Shown here: one piece after another, positions 28,510 through 33,450 of the stretch
How positions within the stretch are numbered: the first letter of the stretch is position 1
Layout: every line of letters begins with the position of its first letter
Source: an uncultured Collinsella sp.
Lineage (GTDB): Bacteria > Actinomycetota > Coriobacteriia > Coriobacteriales > Coriobacteriaceae
DNA: 33,450 bases
Direction: 5' to 3'
Assembly: GCA_900542165.1 (NCBI GenBank)
Contig: UQMM01000025.1
Location: 1 to 33,450 of the forward strand
Translations under genes and position numbers: made by a program
Notes under the pieces: generated by a model
Database searches by the model: none
What the model was told of the DNA's origin: nothing
What the model saw: only the letters and a program-made list of their open reading frames with translations

Positions 28510-29423
28510 TAGCGCACCTCGCTAGAATCGGCGCCGGGCACGCGGCGGCAGGAATACTCGTCCGTGGCGAACTTAGGCACTTGCACGGTCTCGAGCTCGT
28601 GGGCAAGCGCAGCCGAAAGCTCGATGCCGGCGGCGCGGCGCACGGCCTGAATCGCCAACGGTGCCGAGATGCGGCGGCGGTAGTCAGCCGAGCCCCACAG
28701 GTTGGTGCCATAGCTCAGTGCGCGTACGGACGCGGCCAGGGCGCGAAGCTCGTCCTCGGAAGGATGCTCGTTGGTAAGGCCGCACGCCTCGCCCTGCAGC
28801 AGGGTCGCGTGCAGCGGGCGGGCGCCCACGGTGACGTGCCAGGTGTTGTCCCACCAGGCGGCGGTAACGTTGAGCGAGGGGAAGTCGGTCGCAGCCTTGC
28901 GCACGGCCTCGTAGCTTGCGCGATAGTCGTGCTTAACGACCACCACGTGCTCGATCACGTCACGCACGTAGCCCATGTCCACGAACTCGACAAGCGGCAC
29001 GCGACCGGCGCCCGTCAGCTCAACATAGGAATCGAGCGCGAGAAAGGCGGAGAGAACGTCCGAGAAGCCAAAGCGACCGTAGATGCTGCCGCCCACCGTG
29101 GCGGTATTGCGCAGCTGCACGCCCACGATATCGTGGACGGCGAACTCAAAGACATGGTTGACAAGCGCGTTGAGCTCGGCATGGCGCTCGAGCTGGCGCA
29201 GGGTACACATGGCACCGATGCGAAACTCGGTCTCGGTCTCCTCGATCTGATCGAGTCCGCAGGCCGAAAGGTCAATCGCCGTCGCCACGCGACGCGAACC
29301 AAGGCGCATCCAGATGCCGCCGCCCACAATCTTGTTGTTGCGGTTCTTCTGTAAGAGCTCATAGGCTTCGGCCGCGTTTCCAACACGGACGTAGGTACCG
29401 AACTTGAGCACGTTCTCCCCCAT
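28509..29423 (-). CDS. FAD-binding subunit of the molybdenum hydroxylase
   Basis: 304 residues of the CO-dehydrogenase flavoprotein family (PF00941 with the C-terminal domain). FAD contacts are in KIVGGGIWMRLG (31-42) and NTATVGGSIYGRFGFSDV (106-123). The C-terminal half has SVRALSYGTNLWGSADYRRR, typical of the family's second domain. It would carry electrons from the Fe-S clusters of the partner to an acceptor. TAATG overlap with the next gene indicates coupling. ATG at 29423 has a very close GGAGAG; a GTG at 29411 with GGGGG before it may be the true start. Confidence 0.88.
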   Translation of the reverse strand: MGENVLKFGTYVRVGNAAEAYELLQKNRNNKIVGGGIWMRLGSRRVATAIDLSACGLDQIEETETEFRIGAMCTLRQLERHAELNALVNHVFEFAVHDIVGVQLRNTATVGGSIYGRFGFSDVLSAFLALDSYVELTGAGRVPLVEFVDMGYVRDVIEHVVVVKHDYRASYEAVRKAATDFPSLNVTAAWWDNTWHVTVGARPLHATLLQGEACGLTNEHPSEDELRALAASVRALSYGTNLWGSADYRRRISAPLAIQAVRRAAGIELSAALAHELETVQVPKFATDEYSCRRVPGADSSEVR

Positions 29424-29447
29424 CTCTCCACTTGTCCAGTACGTTTA

Positions 29448-29453
29448 AGTGTA
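29448..29453 (-). promoter_or_regulatory. Possible -10 box of the molybdenum hydroxylase operon
   Basis: TACACT on the minus strand is preceded by TGG, an extended -10 form, about 25 bases before the FAD-subunit start. The -35 region is not convincing. Confidence 0.3.
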
Positions 29454-29502
29454 CCAAACGAGGGGCCGCACACCGTTTTAGGACAAAATCCACCCACCCA
29501 TA

Positions 29503-29577
29503 CATAACTTGCGGTGATATACGGACTGATTAGCCGTTCTGGGGCGCTAAACAGTCCGTATATCACCGCAAGTTATG
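29503..29577. repeat. Palindromic intergenic repeat, family 1 copy D
   Basis: Arms 29503-29528 and 29552-29577 are perfectly complementary over 26 bases (CATAACTTGCGGTGATATAC then GGACTG). The spacer is 23 bases. It lies on the 3' side of gdhA, beyond its terminator. Confidence 0.9.
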
Positions 29578-29598
29578 AGGAGTCCTCCGGGATAGAAA

Positions 29599-29626
29599 AG
29601 GCTCCCAGCCGGATAGCTGGGAGCCT
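29599..29626 (-). terminator. Intrinsic terminator of gdhA
   Basis: AGGCTCCCAGC (29599-29609) pairs with GCTGGGAGCCT (29616-29626), 11 perfect pairs with a 6-base loop, followed on the minus strand by TTTTCTATC. Confidence 0.92.
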
Positions 29627-29652
29627 CATCACATGCTATGTCGAGCGAAAAT

Positions 29653-31008
29653 TTAGCAGACGCCCTGGGCGAGCATGGCGTCGGCGACCTTCAGGAAGCC
29701 GGCGATGTTGGCGCCCATGACGAAGTTGCCCTCCTCGCCGTACTCCTTGGCGGTATCGTCCACGTTGTGGAACATGCCGCGCATGAGCTGCTCGAGCTTG
29801 CCGTCGACCTCCTCGAAGGTCCAGGACAGGTGCTCGGCGTTCTGGCTCATCTCCAGGCCGGACACGAGCACGCCGCCGGCGTTGGCAGCCTTACCGGGCA
29901 TAAAGGCGACGCCGTTCTCCTGGAAGTAGGTCGTGGCCTCGATGGTCGTGGGCATGTTCGCGCCCTCGCCGACCACCTTGCAGCCGTTGGCGACGAGCGC
30001 CTGAGCGTCCTCGAGCAGCAGCGTGTTCTCGCGTGCGCAGGGCAGCGCGATGTCGCAGGGCAGCTGCCACACGCCGCGGCCGTCGCCCTCGTGCCACACG
30101 GCGTCGGGCTTCTCGTCAACGTACATAGCGAGCGTAACGCCCTTGTCGTGGCCAGAGCGCTTCTTGTTGTAGATGTGCTCGAGCACGGTGTAGTCGATGC
30201 CGTCGGGATCCTCGACCCAGCCGTGGGTATCGGAGCAGGCGAGCACCTTGCCGCCGAGCTGAGTGACCTTCTGGACCGCGTAGATAGCGACGTTGCCGGA
30301 GCCGTGAACGACGACGTTCTTGCCCTCGAAGGAGTCGCCGCGGCTCTTGAGGTACTCGTCCACAAAGTAGGCCAGACCGTAACCGGTGGCCTCGGTACGG
30401 GCGAGCGAGCCGCCAAAGGAGAGGCCCTTGCCGGTGAGGACGCCGGTCCACTCGTTGGTCAGGCGCTTGTACTGACCGAACAGGTAGGCAACCTCGCGGC
30501 CGCCAACGCCCAGGTCGCCGGCGGGAACGTCGGTGTTGGGGCCAATATGGCGATAGAGCTCAGTCATGAAGGACTGGCAGAAGTGCATGATCTCGTTGTT
30601 GGACTTGCCCTTGGGGTCAAAGTCGGAACCGCCCTTGCCGCCGCCCATGGGAAGAGTGGTCAGGCTGTTCTTGAGGATCTGCTCCAGGCCCAGGAACTTG
30701 AGCATGCCCAGGGTGACCGTCGGGTTAAAGCGCAGGCCGCCCTTGTAGGGTCCAATGGCAGAGTTGAACTCGACGCGGTAGCCGCGATTGACCTGGACCT
30801 TGCCCTGGTCGTCGACCCAGGGGACACGGAACATGACGATGCGCTCGGGCTCGACGAGGCGCTCAAGCAGGGCGGCCTCCTCGTACTCGGGATGGGCGTC
30901 GAGCGCCGGCTGGATGGTACCGAGGATCTCGGTCGCGGCCTGGATGAACTCAGGCTGCTCGGGATAGCGGGCCTTGAGCTCGTCGAGAACTTTCTGCGTG
31001 TAGCTCAT
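29653..31008 (-). CDS. gdhA: Glutamate dehydrogenase
   Basis: 451 residues, the length of hexameric bacterial glutamate dehydrogenases. Substrate-binding lysines are in GPYKGGLR (K89), the ILKNSL segment (K113) and PMGGGKGGSDFDP (K125, catalytic). DVPAGDLGVGGRE carries the catalytic Asp. The Rossmann motif VVVHGSGNVAIYA binds the coenzyme. It interconverts 2-oxoglutarate plus ammonia and glutamate. NADP preference is usual for this length but is not proven here. The ATG at 31008 has GGAGG 5 bases before it; an in-frame upstream ATG lacks such a site. A strong terminator follows. Confidence 0.95.
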   Translation of the reverse strand: MSYTQKVLDELKARYPEQPEFIQAATEILGTIQPALDAHPEYEEAALLERLVEPERIVMFRVPWVDDQGKVQVNRGYRVEFNSAIGPYKGGLRFNPTVTLGMLKFLGLEQILKNSLTTLPMGGGKGGSDFDPKGKSNNEIMHFCQSFMTELYRHIGPNTDVPAGDLGVGGREVAYLFGQYKRLTNEWTGVLTGKGLSFGGSLARTEATGYGLAYFVDEYLKSRGDSFEGKNVVVHGSGNVAIYAVQKVTQLGGKVLACSDTHGWVEDPDGIDYTVLEHIYNKKRSGHDKGVTLAMYVDEKPDAVWHEGDGRGVWQLPCDIALPCARENTLLLEDAQALVANGCKVVGEGANMPTTIEATTYFQENGVAFMPGKAANAGGVLVSGLEMSQNAEHLSWTFEEVDGKLEQLMRGMFHNVDDTAKEYGEEGNFVMGANIAGFLKVADAMLAQGVC

Positions 31009-31222
31009 GCTTCCTCCAATTGATGGAAAAGAAAAGTGTCGTTCGAGGCGCCCCATGCGCCGCGAGCTTTATCGAGTATGGATAATATCGCACTGTTGCA
31101 GCAAAGTTTCGCATAAGCCGACGAGCAGATGTTTCGTTTTGATTACGATGCAGGTAGAAGCGTTTTTGAGTGCCTGACGTGCAAAACCTGTGTTTCAGAC
31201 CTGTTTCGTCCACATGTTCCAA

Positions 31223-31252
31223 ACCACCACATTGGGGCACCTTTGTGGTGGT
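31223..31252 (-). terminator. Probable terminator after the DUF3343 gene
   Basis: ACCACCACA (31223-31231) pairs with TGTGGTGGT (31244-31252), 9 pairs with a 12-base loop, just after the stop. The tail TTTGGAAC has only a short T-run. Confidence 0.5.
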
Positions 31253-31259
31253 GTGGGGG

Positions 31260-31655
31260 TTAAAGGACGAGTTGATGGTAGTCGGCGGGCGTTACGCGGC
31301 CTTCGGTAGCAGCGCGGAAGGCGGCGAGCGCATCACCCGAGAACGGCATGGCCCAGCACAGACCGCAACCTGCGGTAATGGAGCCGGGCAAAGGCATAAT
31401 GCGCCCGGGCACGCCGGCATTCAGGCAAAGCTGCTCGCACTCCATCACATCGAAGGTGCTGTCAAACGACACGATAATCTTGCGCTCGTGGTCGAGGGCA
31501 TCACCGGATGGGCCTTCGCGGTGTGCCTCACGATACGCCGCGGCGGCCGCTTCCTCTTCCGCAGTATGTCCACAGCCACCGCAGCCGCAGGTACAGGGCT
31601 CGGAACCATCGCAAGTGCAAGGCTCTCCCGTGTCGGGGCAAATATCGAGAGACAT
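31260..31655 (-). CDS. DUF3343 protein (putative Se/S carrier) with a Cys-rich N-terminus
   Basis: 131 residues. The first 28 contain seven cysteines (C6, C13, C15, C21, C23, C25, C28) in CxC and CxxC spacings, ending GCGGCGH, which suggests a metal or chalcogen site. After an Ala/Glu-rich linker, residues 59-131 form the DUF3343 domain (KIIVSFDSTFDVMECEQLC, then GSITAGCGLCWAMPF). The domain also occurs fused to YedF/SirA-type proteins and is annotated as a putative Se/S carrier. It starts 15 bases after mobA, with GGAG spanning that gap, so the two are one operon. The neighbours selC and selB strengthen a selenium role (inference). Confidence 0.8.
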   Translation of the reverse strand: MSLDICPDTGEPCTCDGSEPCTCGCGGCGHTAEEEAAAAAYREAHREGPSGDALDHERKIIVSFDSTFDVMECEQLCLNAGVPGRIMPLPGSITAGCGLCWAMPFSGDALAAFRAATEGRVTPADYHQLVL

Positions 31656-31670
31656 GGCAACTCCAATCGT

Positions 31671-32303
31671 CTAGGCGAGCAGCTCGGCTGCCGCAAACTC
31701 CTCGGGTGTATTGACGTTTTCGAAGCAGAGCGTGGAGCCCGCTGCCTTAACAATCTGCGGCTCATCTATATAACCAGCCTGAACGCGATTGATCAGGCAG
31801 CGAATGCGCTGTCGGTCGCAAGAGAGCAGCTCTTGGGCAACCGGCGCACAAGCGTCACGGCGCCAGACGGCGCACAGCGGCTCAATCCCCCGCTCCTCGC
31901 GCGGCACGCACACGTCGAGTGCCTCGGCCTCAACACGATTGGCAAGCGCACCGATGAGTTCCGGCGAGACAAACGGCATATCACAGGCGACGATAGCAAC
32001 GAGAGGCAGCCGGGCCGCAGTCAGCGAACTCGCGATGCCGCGCATGGCGCCCGCCGACCCTTCTAGGTCCGCCACCACACGCGGCACCAAGCCGCCAAAC
32101 GCGCACTCCTCAAGAAAGGCAAGCTCGCTGGGACGCGACGTCGTCACGACCAACTCGCCGGCAACTGGCGCCAGCCGACCCAGCACGCGTTCGATGAGCG
32201 GCTCGCCGCAAAACAACATCCGCGCCTTGTCGCAACCCATGCGCGACGACAGCCCGCCCGCTTGGACGACGCAAGAAAGATCGGCTCGTCTTACGGTAGT
32301 CAT
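31671..32303 (-). CDS. mobA: Molybdenum cofactor guanylyltransferase-type nucleotidyltransferase
   Basis: 210 residues. The N-terminal nucleotide-binding loop is QAGGLSSRMGCDK (14-26), followed by EPLIERVLGRL; the metal site is ACDMPF (106-111), and the C-terminal NVNTPEEF is typical of MobA. MobA adds GMP to molybdopterin. A related enzyme, MocA, adds CMP for xanthine dehydrogenase-type hydroxylases, and the nearby hydroxylase makes MocA-like activity possible; MobA is preferred because of the NVNTPEEF end. The ATG at 32303 has a GGGGG-type site about 11 bases upstream. Reading further upstream in frame only translates the tRNA-Sec gene. Confidence 0.85.
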   Translation of the reverse strand: MTTVRRADLSCVVQAGGLSSRMGCDKARMLFCGEPLIERVLGRLAPVAGELVVTTSRPSELAFLEECAFGGLVPRVVADLEGSAGAMRGIASSLTAARLPLVAIVACDMPFVSPELIGALANRVEAEALDVCVPREERGIEPLCAVWRRDACAPVAQELLSCDRQRIRCLINRVQAGYIDEPQIVKAAGSTLCFENVNTPEEFAAAELLA

Positions 32304-32392
32304 ACGGCAAAACACCCCCATCGGCATGCTCGAAACCCGGCGCACGAAGCTAAATACCGCCGCCGAAATAGCGGCACTAGGAAAAGCTCGTG

Positions 32393-32449
32393 CAAAAACA
32401 AAACAGCGCCTTTGCGGCACGCAGCAAGACCGCGAGCACAAAAGCGCTG
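32393..32449 (-). terminator. Intrinsic terminator of selC
   Basis: CAGCGCTTTTG (32449-32439) pairs with CAAAGGCGCTG (32414-32404), 11 pairs with one wobble, followed by TTTTGTTTTTGC. It starts 8 bases after the tRNA CCA end. Confidence 0.8.
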
Positions 32450-32457
32450 GTAGCGTA

Positions 32458-32554
32458 TGGCGGGAACGTATGTGAATCGAACACATCCAAGACGTTTTGC
32501 ACGCCTCGCAACGGTTTTGAGGACCGCGGAGCCCACCGGAGCCCATCCGTTCCC
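32458..32554 (-). tRNA. selC: tRNA-Sec, anticodon UCA
   Basis: 97 bases with an encoded GCCA end. The acceptor starts GGGAACG and pairs with CGTTCCC. The D-arm has a 6-pair stem (GGGCTC/GGGCTC with wobbles) and the 4-base loop CGGT, a hallmark of bacterial tRNA-Sec. The anticodon stem GCGGT/ACCGT encloses CCTCAAA with TCA. The variable arm has about 8 pairs (CGAGGCGT/ACGTCTTG). The T-arm is ATGTG-TTCGATT-CACAT. The eighth acceptor position appears to be a G-A mismatch. It inserts selenocysteine at UGA together with SelB, encoded just upstream. Confidence 0.96.
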
Positions 32555-32566
32555 AAGTGCCCCGGT

Positions 32567-32575
32567 ATTTTACCA
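32567..32575 (-). promoter_or_regulatory. Possible extended -10 promoter of selC
   Basis: TGG-TAAAAT lies on the minus strand in the 36-base gap between the selB stop and selC. It would start transcription a few bases before the tRNA. The -35 region would be inside selB and is weak. Confidence 0.4.
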
Positions 32576-32590
32576 AACCGAGCAGCCAAT

Positions 32591-33395
32591 CTAGCGCAGG
32601 GAGCGCAGGCCGCCGGCATCCTTGTCGAGGACTGTGAAGCGTACGGCATCCAGGTGCTCCAAGATGCTGATGGCACGTTTGCGTGACACGCCCAGGGCCT
32701 CGCGCAGCACACTCGTGGTGGCAGCGCCGCCGGCTGCCTCAATGGCGGCGGCGACAAGCTCACGCGCATGGGCCTCGGCGGAAGCGGACAGGGCAACGTC
32801 GCGCTCGACCTTAACGATCGAGCGATTGAGCGAAAGCTCGCGCAGGGCACGCGTCATGGTGTCGCGGCCGAGCTGCAGCTGTTCGCCCACCTCGGGCAAC
32901 GTCGGTGCATCCAGGCCGGCCTCGTCAAGCAGCGCGACGATCCGCTCGCATGCCTCTCGCACCACGCGTGCCGCCGCGGCAGCCGAATGCGGATCGAATA
33001 CCTCGGCACCCTCGGCGGCGCACACACCACGCGAGCAGCCCTCGGCAATCAGAGCCGCGGCAACGACTTCATCAGCGGCAGGCCACGCAGCATGGGCAAC
33101 GGCGCCGGGCGTAAAGCCCGTCTCCTTGGGAGCCGCCGCGTGCATGGCGGTCAGGATCGCCGCCAGTGCATCCATCGCGGCGTCGAGCGCGGCAGCATTC
33201 ACATACAGCGCACCGCCCGAGCCGGCAAGCTCGCACACAATACCTCGCGTTACCAACTCGTTCAGCGCGGCATCGGCCTCACCGGAAACAAAATCTAGCG
33301 CCGCGGCAACGTCGGCAGCCACGACCGGCAACGTCTGCAGCGCCAACCACGCCTCAACACCAGCGACGGCATCGCCGGCCTCAAGCGCTGCAAGC
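32591..33395 (-). CDS. selB: Selenocysteine-specific elongation factor SelB, C-terminal part (truncated at the contig end)
   Basis: 268 codons, open up to the last genomic base at 33395. The GTPase half, about 350 or more residues, is missing, so the start is not in the window; a TTG at 33346 is internal. The visible part is the tandem winged-helix region that binds the SECIS hairpin. Its final repeat reads VSRKRAISILEHLDAVRFT, close to the SRKxAxPLLEyLD signature at SelB C-termini. The region is Ala-rich but the frame is clean. It directly precedes selC in the same direction. The frame continues into adapter sequence beyond 33395, which is not coding. Confidence 0.85.
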
Positions 33396-33450
33396 CTGTC
33401 TCTTATACACTCTGACGCTGCCGACGAAGAGGATAGTGTAGATCTCGGTG
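33396..33450. other. Illumina Nextera adapter with i5 index (not genomic)
   Basis: CTGTCTCTTATACAC (33396-33410) is the transposase mosaic end. TCTGACGCTGCCGACGA (33411-33427) is the rest of the Nextera adapter with one A missing at the junction. AGAGGATA (33428-33435) is the reverse complement of the i5 index TATCCTCT, and GTGTAGATCTCGGTG (33436-33450) is the start of the P5 side. These bases should be trimmed. Confidence 0.97.

Noticed and set aside
31260..32303. A selenoprotein with an in-frame UGA in the window, expected next to selB/selC.
   Set aside because: All recognised genes end with normal stops and have complete C-termini; no frame continues as the same family past a TGA.
32304..32576. 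In-frame N-terminal extension of mobA.
   Set aside because: It reads through tRNA-Sec and its terminator; the MobA fold starts right after the ATG at 32303.

Overview
The window looks like a chromosomal contig end from a GC-rich Gram-positive bacterium of the class Coriobacteriia, most likely Collinsella. This rests on high GC, Shine-Dalgarno sites with several GTG/TTG starts, a wall-anchored surface protein, the order tig-clpP-clpX-valS-folC, and a selenium/molybdenum gene set. The genus is recalled from general knowledge, not from a search.

Left end (1-2770, minus strand): the start of an exopolysaccharide operon. A NusG-family antiterminator paralogue comes first, then a membrane phosphoglycosyl transferase, a rhamnosyltransferase-like family 2 glycosyltransferase, and the first 30 codons of rmlA. 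The glycosyltransferase and the 3' end of the sugar transferase are much more AT-rich than both sides, as if swapped in. The promoter region has unusual symmetry and a leader hairpin.

2790-10600: thrS (without the usual N-terminal TGS domain), a two-helix zinc-ribbon membrane protein, a three-gene FAD redox operon (GlpA-like dehydrogenase, NAD(P)/FAD oxidoreductase, DUF1667 protein), and an M24 Xaa-Pro peptidase. The 555-base gap at 8725-9279 has no gene but holds three different palindromic elements, one with two perfect 35-base arms.

10599-17278: one giant minus-strand gene for a secreted, sortase-type surface protein of about 2,148 residues. It is built almost wholly from Ig-like (Big_4-type) repeats, and its C-terminal part repeats as two-domain units of about 168 residues.

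17279-25540 (minus strand): the housekeeping run tRNA-Leu(UAG), tig, clpP, clpX, valS, folC. valS is flanked on both sides by nested palindromes that share one core but have unrelated outer arms.

25678-33395 (minus strand): a two-subunit molybdenum hydroxylase (fused Fe-S/Mo subunit plus FAD subunit), gdhA, a Cys-rich DUF3343 protein, mobA, tRNA-Sec (selC) and the 3' part of selB. This links selenocysteine decoding, a putative selenium carrier and molybdenum cofactor synthesis beside a molybdenum hydroxylase.

The most unusual material is intergenic. Four copies of a roughly 70-base palindrome (core TTGCGGTGAWATA) each lie on the 3' side of a gene, and their arms vary in a paired way. The valS-flanking pair forms a second family. 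The last 55 bases (33396-33450) are an Illumina Nextera adapter with an i5 index, not genomic DNA, so selB is cut by the contig end.
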